Below are positions 50,166-60,321 of a stretch of 64,000 bases of DNA, piece after piece. The position numbers and the translations under genes were made by a program. Within the stretch, counting starts at the first letter, position 1. Every line of letters starts with the position of its first letter. The stretch spans positions 5,880,001 to 5,944,000 of the forward strand of contig NZ_LR134338.1 in the NCBI RefSeq assembly GCF_900637055.1, given 5' to 3'. Below the pieces are notes generated by a model. The model saw only the letters and a program-made list of their open reading frames with translations. It was not told the DNA's origin and made no database searches. Source of the stretch: Brevibacillus brevis. GTDB taxonomy: Bacteria; Bacillota; Bacilli; Brevibacillales; Brevibacillaceae.

Positions 50166-51545
50166 CTATTTCTTATTTGATTGCTCATCCAATGGAACTG
50201 CCTTGCTAATTCCTAGTGCAAAGAAACTGATGACCACAATCGCTAAGAAGACAATCCCAGCAATCAGGGAGACGCGTGTCTCATCATTGATCCACATACC
50301 GATGAGTACCATGATGAGAAAAGCAATGGTCAAATAGTTGGACACTGGGGCAAAAGGCATTTTAAATGGATGGTTATCCATTTCAGCACCCTTTGCTTTA
50401 CGGAATCTGATTTGACTGATCAAAATGACAAACCACGGAACCATACCAGGCAGCACACTCGCACTGTACACATACACGAAGAGATTTTCTGGGGCGATAT
50501 AACTTAGGATAACCCCAATACCCAGACCGATCAGAACACCAATCGTACCTAACAACGGCACACCATTCGAAGACAGCTTCGTAAAAATTTTCGGCGCTTG
50601 GCCATTTACACCTAAGGTATACAGCATACGCCCTGCACTATATATCCCGCTATTACAGCCAGACATAGCAGCAGTGATCACGACAAAGTTAATGATACCT
50701 GCAGCAGCGGTAATACCAACCTTCGCAAAAGTAGCAACGAACGGACTGCCGATTGCCTGCAATTGATCCCAAGGGTAAACGGTTACAATCACAAAAATCG
50801 CACCAATATAGAAAATCAAAATGCGCCAGATAATGCTTTGAATCGCACTCGTTAATGTTTTTTTCGGGTCTTTTGCTTCCCCTGCGGTAATCCCGATGAG
50901 CTCGACACCTTGATACGCCCCAATCACCAAGGAAAGAGCAAAGAAAAAGCCTGTCCAGCCGCCCGTAAAGAATCCGCCATGCTCCCACAGATTCGATAAT
51001 CCAATTGCGTTTCCACCATTTCCGATGCCAAAGAAAATCAAGCCAAACCCTGCAATAATCATCAAAACGATCGTGACAATTTTGATCATGGCAAACCAAA
51101 ACTCAAATTCACCAAATGATTTTACTGAGACCAGGTTTGCTGCACCGAGAATCACCATCGCAATAATACCTGGAATCCAAGGCGGTAAATCGGGGAACCA
51201 ATACTGCATATACTGCCCGACTGCGATGATCTCTGCCATCCCGACAATGACCCACTGGAACCAGTTGCTCCAGGCCGTCATATAACCTGCTAACGGATGG
51301 ATATACTTATGCCCAAAGGTCGCAAATGAACCCGTACTCGGTTCCATATACAACATTTCACCCATTGCACGCATGATGAAAAAAATAAAAATTCCTACAA
51401 TTGCATAAGCTAGCATGACGGATGGGCCTGTCCATTTGATCGTGCTGGCTGACCCCATAAATAGCCCAACACCAATCGTACCGCCCAAAGCAATCATCTG
51501 AATATGACGCGCTTCCAGGCCTCGCTTCAGTTCTTTGTTTTCCAC
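50166..51545 (-). CDS. APC-superfamily amino-acid permease
   Basis: 459 residues with about 12 TM helices. [24 protein letters not shown] at the N-terminus and [21 protein letters not shown] in the middle are signatures of the AAT group (CycA, YtnA, AapA-like). It takes up a neutral amino acid such as D-alanine, D-serine or glycine by H+ symport (inference). GTG 51545 follows AGAGGAAG. Single-gene unit. Confidence 0.9.
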   Translation of the reverse strand: MENKELKRGLEARHIQMIALGGTIGVGLFMGSASTIKWTGPSVMLAYAIVGIFIFFIMRAMGEMLYMEPSTGSFATFGHKYIHPLAGYMTAWSNWFQWVIVGMAEIIAVGQYMQYWFPDLPPWIPGIIAMVILGAANLVSVKSFGEFEFWFAMIKIVTIVLMIIAGFGLIFFGIGNGGNAIGLSNLWEHGGFFTGGWTGFFFALSLVIGAYQGVELIGITAGEAKDPKKTLTSAIQSIIWRILIFYIGAIFVIVTVYPWDQLQAIGSPFVATFAKVGITAAAGIINFVVITAAMSGCNSGIYSAGRMLYTLGVNGQAPKIFTKLSSNGVPLLGTIGVLIGLGIGVILSYIAPENLFVYVYSASVLPGMVPWFVILISQIRFRKAKGAEMDNHPFKMPFAPVSNYLTIAFLIMVLIGMWINDETRVSLIAGIVFLAIVVISFFALGISKAVPLDEQSNKK

Positions 51546-51932
51546 GTAAGCTTCCTCTTCCTCTCTGCTGCTGACGGTATTTTCGGATAGCTTCTAGTCA
51601 TTCTTGTTTTATTGATTAAAAAACTTCCCCTTACATCTATCTTCACTTCTTATCAAGCATTCCTACTGCTTAGTAAGATTATTCACCTCTCTTGCCTTAC
51701 GCTATATTCGTAGATCACTTCATATATTTTAATATGTTTTAATAATAACCACAATTATATTTACAAGGAAAATACTTGATAACCAAATATGTCTTCATTC
51801 AAGAAGAAGAAAAAATACATGAAAAATCAATTAATTACAGATGTGATCCTACCTCCATAAAGGATAGACTGTATGAAAATTTCCCAGCAAAGCAATACTA
51901 TCAGCGATTTTAAAATAGGAGGAAGTGGAACC
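51546..51932. other. Intergenic region, no gene recognised
   Basis: About 390 bp of AT-rich DNA between divergent genes. It must contain both promoters. I see no riboswitch, T-box or strong dyad. An in-frame ATG at 51873 could extend the next gene, but it has no SD. Confidence 0.5.
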
Positions 51933-52277
51933 ATGGAGCACTATTTGGCCGAACAGTATCTTGAAGGACTGCAATCTTTTGGACAGCTGATGCCAGAGGC
52001 CTTGCGAGCATATAATGAATTCACCAGCCAATGCTTTTCGTCCGGTGAATTGTCATCCAAGCATAAACATTTGCAGGCACTGGCTATCTCCCTTTACTCC
52101 GGAAATGAACACTGCATTGTCTATCATTTGGAAGCCGCTCTCAACGACGGAGTTTCCCAAAAAGAAATTGCTGAAACCGTAGCGGTAGCCGGAGCATTCG
52201 GCGGCGGAACGACCCTTTCGCATGGCGTCATATTAATCAATGATGTGATGGAGGAAAAGCAAGGAACGATTCAATGA
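51933..52277 (+). CDS. Carboxymuconolactone-decarboxylase/AhpD-like protein
   Basis: 114 residues from ATG 51933 (SD GGAGGAAG). All-helical CMD fold with KHLQALAISLYSGNEHCIVYHLEAAL. The usual CxxC of AhpD is reduced to a single Cys (EHCIVYH), so it cannot act as a normal dithiol peroxidase reductase. Followed by VSQKEIAETVAVAGAFGGG. Role unknown. Confidence 0.85.
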   Translation: MEHYLAEQYLEGLQSFGQLMPEALRAYNEFTSQCFSSGELSSKHKHLQALAISLYSGNEHCIVYHLEAALNDGVSQKEIAETVAVAGAFGGGTTLSHGVILINDVMEEKQGTIQ

Positions 52278-52324
52278 GAAGATGACGGAAAATTCCTGTA
52301 CACTGCGGTTACAAAAGCTTACAA

Positions 52325-52373
52325 AAGCACAACAATCGCCGAGATCCCCCTCGTTCGGTTGTTGTGCTTTTTG
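52325..52373. terminator. Terminator between convergent genes
   Basis: AAAGCACAACAA pairs with TTGTTGTGCTTT over a long partly paired loop, with TTTTT on the plus side. Confidence 0.8.
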
Positions 52374-52377
52374 TCTC

Positions 52378-53322
52378 TTAGATTTTGCCAGGATTAAGCG
52401 CTCTTGCCATCGCATCTACATAGCTTTGGCTGGCGCGCTGGCTCACTTCGGCATCGGGGACAAACACTTCAAAGCAGTGGTAGCAGCCGGGATACAGATG
52501 AAATTCTACGTCTACGCCCGCTTGTGCAAGACGCGTCACATATTCGATTGTCTCATCCCGGAACAGATCGAGCTGTCCTACGCACGTATAAGTCGGCGGC
52601 AGCCCCGCCAAGCTTTCTGCTCTCGATGGCACCGCATATGCGGATACCTGACTGTCGTCGGCACTTTCGCCCAGGTACATGCTCCACGCAGCCAAATTGT
52701 TTGTCCGGCTCCATGTTGCATTTTCAGCCTCAATTTCATGGCTCGACGCTGTACGATTACGGTTGTCGATCATCGGATACAACGGCATTTGGAAGATAAG
52801 CGCCGGTCCGCCTTTGTCGCGGGCCATTAAAGCAAGTGCTGCGGTCAGCCCCCCTCCTCCACTTGCACCAGCAATCGCAACCCGATCCACATCGATGCCG
52901 AGTGACTCAGCTTCGTCTGTCATCCACGTTAAACCGGCGTAACAGTCATGGATGGCAGCTGGATAAGGATGTTCGGGAGCCAGATGATAATCGACCGATA
53001 CGACAACACAATTAGCCGCTTGTACGAAGCGTTCGCATAGAGCGTCATCCATATCGGGGTGCCCCATCACATAGCCTCCCCCGTGAATCCACAGCATGGC
53101 CGGAAGCTTACTGCCTGTTCGCTGAACGGGCTCGTATATTTTCGCTAACATCTCTCCTGCTGCGCCCGGAATCATTCGACTTGTGGTACGCACATGCTCT
53201 GACTGCTTTATAGGCGGATTTTTCAGCATGGCCCTGCTCGACTCCAAATCTTCCAGATGAAAACCAGAGAATTGCGTTAATGTTTGCCTTAATTCAGGCA
53301 GTACCCGACTATGAAAATCCAT
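52378..53322 (-). CDS. Alpha/beta hydrolase, HSL-type esterase
   Basis: 314 residues from ATG 53322 (SD GGAGGG). Hormone-sensitive-lipase group IV features: oxyanion HGGGYVMGHPD, nucleophile elbow AGASGGGG, acid in GQLDLFRDE and His in YPGCYHCFEVF. A cytosolic carboxylesterase. It is followed closely upstream by a flavin monooxygenase-like gene in the same direction, so the pair may act on one compound. Confidence 0.9.
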   Translation of the reverse strand: MDFHSRVLPELRQTLTQFSGFHLEDLESSRAMLKNPPIKQSEHVRTTSRMIPGAAGEMLAKIYEPVQRTGSKLPAMLWIHGGGYVMGHPDMDDALCERFVQAANCVVVSVDYHLAPEHPYPAAIHDCYAGLTWMTDEAESLGIDVDRVAIAGASGGGGLTAALALMARDKGGPALIFQMPLYPMIDNRNRTASSHEIEAENATWSRTNNLAAWSMYLGESADDSQVSAYAVPSRAESLAGLPPTYTCVGQLDLFRDETIEYVTRLAQAGVDVEFHLYPGCYHCFEVFVPDAEVSQRASQSYVDAMARALNPGKI

Positions 53323-53335
53323 GTGAATCCCTCCA

Positions 53336-54406
53336 TTAAGCAAATGCTGATTCTTGCTGCGTCTCTGCTTCCCACTTGGTTATTTCTTCTCGCACCCGAG
53401 GCGCTACCTCTGTTCCTAGCAGCTCAATGGCTCTCATTACCTGTTCATGCGGCATCGTGGATATCGGCACATACATCATAAAGCGCGTCATGCCTACATG
53501 CTTGCGAAGGTGGATGATCTTTTGGGCAACCGTCTCCGGGTCACCCACATACAATGCCCCTTCGAAGCTGCGTGCGGCATCGAAGCTAGCACGGTTATAA
53601 TGCGCCCAGCCCCGCTCCCTTCCGATTTTATTCATTCCTGCTTGGGTAGAAGGAAAGAATGTATCTGCCGCCAGTTCCGTATCTTCTGCAACAAATCCTA
53701 GTGAATGTGACCCAACCGTTAATCGCGATACGTCATGACCAGCGTGCATGGCCACCTTCTTGTAAAGCTGCACAAGTGGTGCAAACTGCCGCGGACTTCC
53801 ACCAATGATCGCCAGCATCAGCGGCAATCCCAGCAGACCTGCACGAACAACAGATTCCTGATTGCCTCCGCTGCCAATCCATATGGGTAAAGGATTCTGA
53901 ACGGGTCGTGGATACACGCCCAAATCCTGAATAGCTGGCCGATGCCCGCCCCTCCAGGTTACTTTTTCGGACGCCTGTATTTTCAGGAGCAGTTCCAAAT
54001 GTTCTTCAAACAGCTCATCATAGTCATTCAAGTCATAGCCGAACAGGGGAAAAGACTCGATAAAGGAACCCCGTCCCGCCATAATCTCTGCCCGTCCATT
54101 TGAAATGCCATCGAGTGTAGCAAAATCCTGAAAAACACGCACCGGATCAGCGGAAGAAAGCACTGTCACTGCACTGGTCAGCCGAATCCTTTTTGTCAAT
54201 GGCGCAGCCGCAGACAGCACCATTGCTGGAGAAGAAGCCGCATAATCCTTGCGATGATGTTCACCTATGCCAAATACATCAAGCCCAACCTGATCAGCGA
54301 GGACGATTTCCTCGACAACTTCACGCAATCTCTGTGCGTGGCTCATCACTTCACCTGTCTGAACATCCGGTGTCGTTTCCACAAACGAAGTAATACCAAT
54401 CTCCAC
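53336..54406 (-). CDS. LLM-class flavin-dependent oxidoreductase (luciferase-like)
   Basis: 356 residues; GTG 54406 chosen for the AAGGAGA SD. Bacterial luciferase-like barrel with EIGITSFVETTPD start, DVFGIGEHHRKDYAASSP, GRAEIMAGRGSFIESFPLFG and PLPIWIGSGGN. Needs reduced F420 or, in a Firmicute, FMNH2. It ends 14 bp before the esterase gene. Likely an oxygenase or oxidoreductase in breakdown of a small organic compound; substrate unknown. Confidence 0.9.
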   Translation of the reverse strand: MEIGITSFVETTPDVQTGEVMSHAQRLREVVEEIVLADQVGLDVFGIGEHHRKDYAASSPAMVLSAAAPLTKRIRLTSAVTVLSSADPVRVFQDFATLDGISNGRAEIMAGRGSFIESFPLFGYDLNDYDELFEEHLELLLKIQASEKVTWRGGHRPAIQDLGVYPRPVQNPLPIWIGSGGNQESVVRAGLLGLPLMLAIIGGSPRQFAPLVQLYKKVAMHAGHDVSRLTVGSHSLGFVAEDTELAADTFFPSTQAGMNKIGRERGWAHYNRASFDAARSFEGALYVGDPETVAQKIIHLRKHVGMTRFMMYVPISTMPHEQVMRAIELLGTEVAPRVREEITKWEAETQQESAFA

Positions 54407-54513
54407 AGACCATCTCTCCTTTTGCAAAATTTATACCAGTCAACAGCTCTGGAAGCAGAATAGTTTCATTTCATATATCTTCACTTCGAACTATTAGCAC
54501 ATCCCTTTGCAAA

Positions 54514-55701
54514 CTAGCGCCTTGTCACTGCCCAATACACCAGAGCCAACGCACTGACAGAGGCCCCGAGCAAGCACACTCCCTCCCAACCAAAATGCGC
54601 ATATATATAGGTCGAGGCAATGGAGCCAACAGAAGAGCCGATTGAATAGAAAACCATATACCCCGCCGTGAGCCGACTCCGCGCCTCTGCACCCAAGGTG
54701 AAGATCATACTTTGATTCGTAACATGCACGGCCTGTACCGCCAAATCAAGCAAAACTATACCTATCGCCAAGGCAAATAACGACTGTTCGATATAGCTGA
54801 TTAGCAGCCACGATAGTAGCAATAGACTCAAGGCCAAGCCCGTCGTTCTCTGTCCATAACCTCGATCTGCAAGCCTCCCTGCCCTTGCTGCAGCCAAAGC
54901 TCCGGCAACTCCTGCAAGACCAAACGCCCCGATGGCCGTATGCGACAAAGATAATGGCGGCGCACTCAGAGGCAGTACTAACGGCGTCCACAAAATACTA
55001 AACGCAGCAAAAATCAGCATAGCCAAAACTGAGCGAATACGTAATAGCCGTTCTTGTGCGAACAACATCAATACCGATCCAAGCAACTGGAGATAGGATA
55101 GCGGCTTTACCTCCCGCTCCCTATTTGGCAATACCCGAAATAATACACAAACCATGAAAAATAGGAATGCAGCAGAGACCAGATATACGGAACGCCAACC
55201 CGCAAGATCTGTTAAAACTCCTGCAATGGTTCGCGCTAGAAGTATGCCAATGACGATTCCACTGGTAACTACTCCAACCACTCGCCCTCGCTCTACAGGG
55301 GCTGCCATTGTCGCCGCGAATGCAACGATTGTCTGCGTAACAACAGCAAGCAATCCTACCGCAGCTATACCTGCGAATAGTACCGTGCTGGTGGAGGCAG
55401 TCCCTACGATAACCAGCGCTACCACAGATAAAAACATCTGACCGATAATCAAGCGGCGTTGGTTCCATAAATCGCCAAGTGGCACAAGTAACAACAGTCC
55501 TACTGCATAAAAGATTTGAGTAAGGGTGATCAGAATCCCAATGATGGAATAGTCAATTCCGAACTCAATCGACAAATGATCAAGTAGTGGCTGTGCAAAG
55601 TAGATATTCGCAACTGACATCCCGCAAGCAACCGCGAACAATAGTGTTACATAGCGAGGCATGGGAGCTTTGGCCGTTACTTTTTCAATAACCTCCTCCA
55701 T
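54514..55701 (-). CDS. MFS transporter, TetR-controlled
   Basis: 395 residues, about 12 TM helices, YnfM/sugar-efflux-like (SVANIYFAQPLLDHLSIEFGI in helix 1, LGDLWNQRRLIIG loop 2-3). Divergent from a TetR regulator with an operator at its own start point. An exporter of a toxic compound is likely. Confidence 0.88.
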   Translation of the reverse strand: MEEVIEKVTAKAPMPRYVTLLFAVACGMSVANIYFAQPLLDHLSIEFGIDYSIIGILITLTQIFYAVGLLLLVPLGDLWNQRRLIIGQMFLSVVALVIVGTASTSTVLFAGIAAVGLLAVVTQTIVAFAATMAAPVERGRVVGVVTSGIVIGILLARTIAGVLTDLAGWRSVYLVSAAFLFFMVCVLFRVLPNREREVKPLSYLQLLGSVLMLFAQERLLRIRSVLAMLIFAAFSILWTPLVLPLSAPPLSLSHTAIGAFGLAGVAGALAAARAGRLADRGYGQRTTGLALSLLLLSWLLISYIEQSLFALAIGIVLLDLAVQAVHVTNQSMIFTLGAEARSRLTAGYMVFYSIGSSVGSIASTYIYAHFGWEGVCLLGASVSALALVYWAVTRR

Positions 55702-55748
55702 CTGTCTTCCCCTTACCTCCTTTCATTTTTCGTTTAGAGCAAAATAAC

Positions 55749-55768
55749 ATACCGATCAGTACATTATA
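55749..55768 (-). promoter_or_regulatory. -10 and TetR operator of the MFS gene
   Basis: TATAAT (55768-55763, minus strand) is followed at once by TGTACTGATCGGTAT, whose core TAC-N-GATC-N-GTA is palindromic. The same 15-bp element with two changes lies downstream of the tetR promoter. Confidence 0.65.
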
Positions 55769-55845
55769 ATGCCCAGTAAATATATCCCACCATTTCTTTT
55801 TCTGTCAACACCATTCTTTTCACACTTGAATAAACCAGCCTAAAA

Positions 55846-55894
55846 TTGACAAGACGGATAAAAAACAATAAAATATAAAATACCATTCAGTACA
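55846..55894 (+). promoter_or_regulatory. Consensus promoter and operator of tetR
   Basis: TTGACA (55846-55851), 17 bp, TAAAAT (55869-55874), then ATACCATTCAGTACA (55880-55894), which matches 13 of 15 bases of the operator at the MFS gene. Self-regulation is expected. Confidence 0.75.
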
Positions 55895-55952
55895 AAAAAC
55901 TCTTTTGGCAGTTACATAGCTTCGAATACATGAGTAATGAGAGGAACTCTTT

Positions 55953-56534
55953 ATGGCGAGAACACGCGAATTTGACGAAGAAAAAGTACTAGATGCAGCT
56001 ATGCAGCTTTTTTGGGAGAAGGGGTATGAAGCTACCTCATTAAGTGATTTAACTTCCCGAATGGGTATCCAGCGCCCCAGTATTTACTCAACCTTTGGGG
56101 ACAAAAAAGAATTGTTCGAAGCCGCACTACGCAGATACACGATGTCTCGTGCTTCGGAGATACGAACAAAGCTTCAAAACAATCCATCCGTAAAAGAGGC
56201 GTTTCGCCATTTTTTTAAAGAGGTGGCCGACGAGGAATATACGGAAGGTCTCAGCCGAGGATGCTTTTGCATTAATACCATGGTCGAACTTGCCCCTCAT
56301 GATGAGAAATTTGAGATTTTGACAAGGGAACACCAAATGTACCTCTCTGTCATCTTTCAAGAAACGATCGAACGAGGTATCCAATCAGGTGAGCTCGATT
56401 CGAGGATAGACGCGAAAGCTACCGCACAAGCGCTTATCGTATCGTTAATTGGACTGACCGTCATCTTAAAATCTCGTCCGAATCGATCATTTGTTGATAA
56501 TTCGATAGAAGTTACACTTACATTACTTAGGTAA
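55953..56534 (+). CDS. TetR-family regulator (AcrR/NemR-like)
   Basis: 193 residues. HTH: KVLDAAMQLFWEKGYEATSLSDLTSRMGIQRPSIYSTFGDKKELF. The C-terminal TetR_C domain has one notable Cys pair (SRGCFCINTMVEL), as in electrophile-sensing relatives of NemR/YxaF type (inference). Divergent from the MFS gene and probably its repressor. Confidence 0.9.
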   Translation: MARTREFDEEKVLDAAMQLFWEKGYEATSLSDLTSRMGIQRPSIYSTFGDKKELFEAALRRYTMSRASEIRTKLQNNPSVKEAFRHFFKEVADEEYTEGLSRGCFCINTMVELAPHDEKFEILTREHQMYLSVIFQETIERGIQSGELDSRIDAKATAQALIVSLIGLTVILKSRPNRSFVDNSIEVTLTLLR

Positions 56535-56559
56535 CTATTTGGATCAACTTGGACAAAAA

Positions 56560-56581
56560 AAGACCAACGTCTGTTGGTCTT
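56560..56581. terminator. Terminator between convergent genes (AGACCAAC hairpin family)
   Basis: AGACCAAC-GTCT-GTTGGTCT with A-run before and TTCTTT after. Resembles the hairpins at 49235-49250 and 50139-50160. Confidence 0.8.
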
Positions 56582-56606
56582 CTTTCTCTCATCACTACAA
56601 CTACTG

Positions 56607-58577
56607 TTAACGCTCCAATTTAAAACGCTGCACCAATGACTGCAACTCTTCAGCAATGTTGGCAAGGTGCGCTGCCGAAGCTGCCACTTCCTCCATCGAA
56701 GCATTCTGTTCTTCACTGGCAGCGGCGACTTGGTCAACCTCTTGTGCAGTGGCTTGGCTCATGGCACTCGATTCACCAAAGGCTGCAAGCATCGCTGTAT
56801 TTGATTGCATCAACCGTTCGCTGACGCGAGCCACTTGAGCGAGGTGCGTGTCAATGCGGTTAATAGCCTCATGCATCTCTGTAAAACGCTGCTCGACCGA
56901 TTGTGTCAAATCGCTTCCCGTTGTAGCAGATTCCACGCCTTCCTCTGTGCGTTTAACCATGTGAAGTACGCGATCCTGAACCTCCCCGATCAAGCTGTTG
57001 ATCTTCTCGGCGGCAGAACCTGTCTGATCAGCCAGCTTTCGCACCTCATCAGCGACGACAGCGAACCCGCGGCCTTCTTGCCCGGCCCGTGCCGCTTCAA
57101 CGGCTGCATTCAACGCAAGCAAATTCGTCTGGGAGGCGATATCTTGGATAAAATTCGTCACTCCGCTAATTTCTCCAGCAACCTGTTTTAACTCCTCCAT
57201 CTCATCTTTCGAACGAGTGGAATGTTCCACAATCATATTCACCTGTTGTCTCGCCGCTCCGAGAGACTCCTCGCCGTTATTGGCCAGACCTGTGATGAGC
57301 TGCGACATTTCCGTACTCTCACGCAGGATACGGATGGCATCATCCAGCTCCTGTTGCGCTTGAGCCGCCGATTGCTTCACGGTATCTATACTCCGATTCA
57401 TATCCGAAGACATGGACGCTATTTCTTGCATGGAGGCAGCGACTTGTTCAATCGTTTGCACGTTCTCCTCTGAATTCGCAGACAAATGATGGGAGGATGC
57501 TGAGATTTGCTCGGAATGATCGGTAATTTGACGCAGGACATCGGACAACGATTGCGACATCGTATTGAAGTTGGATTCCAGCTGCCCAATCTCATCCGTT
57601 CTTCCACTCTCGATAGAACGGACCGTCAAATCCCCCTGCGCGATCGAGTCGGTCAGTTGCTTCAATTGCAGGACTGGCCGCACCGTGCGTTTCATGAAAA
57701 TCCAAACGAACAGGGCAATAAGGGCAAGCAAAAGGATGATGAACATGAATGAAATCCGCAACAGCGGCCCCGTCTTTTGATTGATTTCACTCCAATCAAT
57801 CACGGAAACGACGTTCAATCCGAGCGAATTTTGCTTATTAAAATGGTAATATTCACGCAGCTCGTCATTATTCATTTCGAAAGAACCCTCCGCTTGATCA
57901 AGCATCACTTGGAAGCGTTCGTCTTCAAGCGGCTTGCCTTGCGGGAATCGCGGATGCGACAGTGTCACGTTGTTCTGATCGAACAAGCTCACGTATCCCT
58001 TTTCTCCGATCTTGTACGTCTTTACCAGCTCGTTTAAATGATCGATAGAAACGTCGATTCCCGCTACTCCTTTACCATCCGAGAGCGTCTTGGCAAACGT
58101 AATGACGTAGCTTCCGCTTATCGCGTCGATATAAGGTGGCGTTACAATGATCTGCCCTTTATGCTGCATCGCTTGCTTGTACCATTCACGGGTAGTCGGA
58201 TCAATTTCCTTTTTCGCCGAGTTGTAGTATCGATTGTCGTAGTACATGAACGCAGCCAAAACATTGTCGATGTCTTTCTCTATATTGTGGATACGATCAT
58301 AGATATACGTATCCGCATTTTGCCCCGGAGGAACTTGAACATCCGAAAAGCTCTCAATCGTAACAGAGTAGTCCCGGTACGAATTATTGAGTACTTGTGT
58401 AATCATCGCGGTAACCGATTCGACTTGGGACAACAATTCACGCTCTAACTGGTTACGTGCCAGTTGTGTCAAGGAAAGGCTCAACACGACAGAGGGGACA
58501 ACAATAAGCAAGACGAGAAAAAACAGAATCTGCTTGGAGAGCGATGCTTTATAACTGGTAAACATTTTTTTAATCAT
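56607..58577 (-). CDS. Methyl-accepting chemotaxis protein with dCache sensor
   Basis: 656 residues from ATG 58577 (SD GAGGAG). TM1 (about 18-40), an extracellular dCache_1-like sensor (about 45-275, with [37 protein letters not shown]), TM2 (about 282-305), HAMP and a long coiled signalling domain with the hairpin tip [23 protein letters not shown]. The YKxxx...DxxSGxxxxTxA pattern is the amine/amino-acid-binding type of dCache sensors. Signals to CheA/CheW. Confidence 0.94.
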   Translation of the reverse strand: MIKKMFTSYKASLSKQILFFLVLLIVVPSVVLSLSLTQLARNQLERELLSQVESVTAMITQVLNNSYRDYSVTIESFSDVQVPPGQNADTYIYDRIHNIEKDIDNVLAAFMYYDNRYYNSAKKEIDPTTREWYKQAMQHKGQIIVTPPYIDAISGSYVITFAKTLSDGKGVAGIDVSIDHLNELVKTYKIGEKGYVSLFDQNNVTLSHPRFPQGKPLEDERFQVMLDQAEGSFEMNNDELREYYHFNKQNSLGLNVVSVIDWSEINQKTGPLLRISFMFIILLLALIALFVWIFMKRTVRPVLQLKQLTDSIAQGDLTVRSIESGRTDEIGQLESNFNTMSQSLSDVLRQITDHSEQISASSHHLSANSEENVQTIEQVAASMQEIASMSSDMNRSIDTVKQSAAQAQQELDDAIRILRESTEMSQLITGLANNGEESLGAARQQVNMIVEHSTRSKDEMEELKQVAGEISGVTNFIQDIASQTNLLALNAAVEAARAGQEGRGFAVVADEVRKLADQTGSAAEKINSLIGEVQDRVLHMVKRTEEGVESATTGSDLTQSVEQRFTEMHEAINRIDTHLAQVARVSERLMQSNTAMLAAFGESSAMSQATAQEVDQVAAASEEQNASMEEVAASAAHLANIAEELQSLVQRFKLER

Positions 58578-58880
58578 CTGTAATAACTCCTCTCTAGTGA
58601 AGTAGAATAACGAGTTGCAGCGCAAACAACGCCTCACCGGTCATCAGAAGGCGTGTTCCTATCAGGCCAGATTCATACCTATGCCCACCTTTTCCACATG
58701 GGCATTTCTGCAAAGTATATTTTCCCTGTTAGTACCTATTTGAAACTTCAAGGCATGAAATAAGTAAAATTTGGAAAACTCCTTTCCGATACAATTTAAG
58801 ATTAACCCGAACAAGAACAACAGCGACAATCTAGGACCAGAAAATAAAGCCCTAGACTGTCGCTGTTTATGTCAGCATTC
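58578..58880. other. Intergenic region
   Basis: About 300 bp with no gene. It should hold the chemoreceptor promoter; the only clear element is the terminator at 58821-58865. Confidence 0.5.
58821..58865 (-). terminator. Terminator of the EamA gene
   Basis: CAGCGACAaTCTAGG pairs with CCTAGAcTGTCGCTG (one mismatch, 15-bp arms); T-rich on the minus-strand exit side (TTGTTCTTGTTC). Confidence 0.8.
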
Positions 58881-59789
58881 CTATTCAGTTAACACCTTTT
58901 TGGTCTCTTCATGGGTTTTATCGTCGCGAATGACTAACAGTACCCCAATAAAAATGAATGCTGTACCCATCCAAAAAGACAAACCAATCTGTTCATCTAG
59001 TAATAACCAACCTAAAAAAGTACCAACAATCGGCTGGAAAAAGAAAAACAATCCTCCACTGGAAGCGTTAAGCTTTTGCAAGCCTCGATTCCACAACAAA
59101 AAGCCACACGCAGTAGAAATGACCCCCAAGTACAGTAGACCTCCCCAAATAGAAGGCTGCATGATCGCTTGAAAATCAAGCTTGGTTAATCTCCCCAGTG
59201 TAAAAGGCGATAGAATGGCAATAGCTACAAGGATACTGTAGCTTGTGACGACAATTTGCGAATATTGCCCTGGTACACGTTTTACAAGGACAGACATAAG
59301 TGACCACGTTAGTGCTGCGATAATCAGGGATATGCCACCTAGCTGATTGGAGGTATCAATTTGAGCAGTTCCGACAATAACACAAACACCAATTGTTGCT
59401 AAAACAATAGAAAATGCTTTCTTTACAGTAATTTTTTCTTTAAGGATCATTCGTGCAAACAGGACCATAAATGCAGGTGTCGTGGATGTAATAATGGCTC
59501 CCATTTGTGCAGAGGAAAGCATCGTTCCGACTTCCTGGGCTACGATAGAAATCGTATTCCCAATTAACCCAATCAAAAAGATTAATAGCCAGTCACGTTT
59601 CGCGATACGCCACGATTGTTTTGTTAGGACTCCGATCATTAGTAATGCTAACAGAGCGATTACATAACGAAGCCATACTAATTCAAGTGGTGGTACAATA
59701 TCAACCACGACTTTAACGACAACATACATTGCGCCCCAAATACTGGCGGCGAGTGATAAATATAAAGAACCAAGTAAGGTATTTTTCAT
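58881..59789 (-). CDS. EamA/DMT-family transporter
   Basis: 302 residues from ATG 59789 (SD GGAGGG). Ten TM helices in two EamA repeats (LYLSLAASIWGAMYVVVKVV first helix; LGVISTACGFLLWNRGL and FFFQPIVGTFLGWLLLDE in repeat 2). Probably exports amino acids or other metabolites. Its promoter is overlaid by two interleaved dyads. Confidence 0.9.
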   Translation of the reverse strand: MKNTLLGSLYLSLAASIWGAMYVVVKVVVDIVPPLELVWLRYVIALLALLMIGVLTKQSWRIAKRDWLLIFLIGLIGNTISIVAQEVGTMLSSAQMGAIITSTTPAFMVLFARMILKEKITVKKAFSIVLATIGVCVIVGTAQIDTSNQLGGISLIIAALTWSLMSVLVKRVPGQYSQIVVTSYSILVAIAILSPFTLGRLTKLDFQAIMQPSIWGGLLYLGVISTACGFLLWNRGLQKLNASSGGLFFFFQPIVGTFLGWLLLDEQIGLSFWMGTAFIFIGVLLVIRDDKTHEETKKVLTE

Positions 59790-59823
59790 GTTTGCCCTCC
59801 GTTTTATAGACAATGATTTATGT

Positions 59824-59886
59824 CCTTAACGGAGATGTCATTATTCTGCCGTTAAGGGAGAATAATGACAGGTACATCATTTTCAA
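59824..59886 (-). promoter_or_regulatory. Promoter of the EamA gene with interleaved dyads
   Basis: TTGAAA (59886-59881), 16 bp, TATTCT (59864-59859). Two perfect inverted repeats are interlocked: CCTTAACGG (59824-59832)/CCGTTAAGG (59849-59857) and TGTCATTATTCT (59836-59847)/AGAATAATGACA (59859-59870). Order A-B-A'-B' means only one can form at a time in RNA; as DNA they suggest overlapping operator sites. Confidence 0.65.
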
Positions 59887-60321
59887 AAAGTGGTGAATAC
59901 ATCATCCATTTCATCTCCTTTCAAAACTATTGATTATTTTACAATAAAACAGCTTTATCAAGTCAGAAAGTTACACTACATTCACTGGTTAAACATATGA
60001 TCAAATCCAGCACTTTTCCCAGTCTACAACATCATTTCCACAGTCTAACACTTTATTTTTTGCGTCTCATACATTACATTGTCTTACTTTTACTGAACAT
60101 CTGGAGCTGCCATCGTTATTTCAGTTTGTTTTCAGAGGAAAATACCGGGAAATTGAGGCTAATGGCTATTCATGCGGCAGTTAAACAGTTGTTTGAAACT
60201 ACCCAGTTGTTCACGATACCGTTTCATCCGCACTCGTCACAGCTGCATTTTTCATCATATAATGAATTATTGATATATCAGCAACTCCCTACCTACCAAA
60301 CATACGGAGCTGGTTAACCAT
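59887..60321. other. Intergenic region, no supported gene
   Basis: About 435 bp. A 51-codon frame at 60162-60317 (MAIHAAVKQLFE...) precedes the reductase gene with a weak SD, but its composition is not convincing. Nothing else recognised. Confidence 0.4.

Noticed and set aside
59824-59870. H-type pseudoknot riboswitch
   Set aside because: The two stems would be 9 and 12 bp with connecting loops of 3, 1 and 1 nt, too short to span such helices, so mutually exclusive stems or DNA operators are more likely.
59997-60317. 106-codon plus-strand frame before the reductase gene
   Set aside because: No SD at the first start, unusual composition, no recognised motif. A shorter 51-codon version is possible but unsupported.
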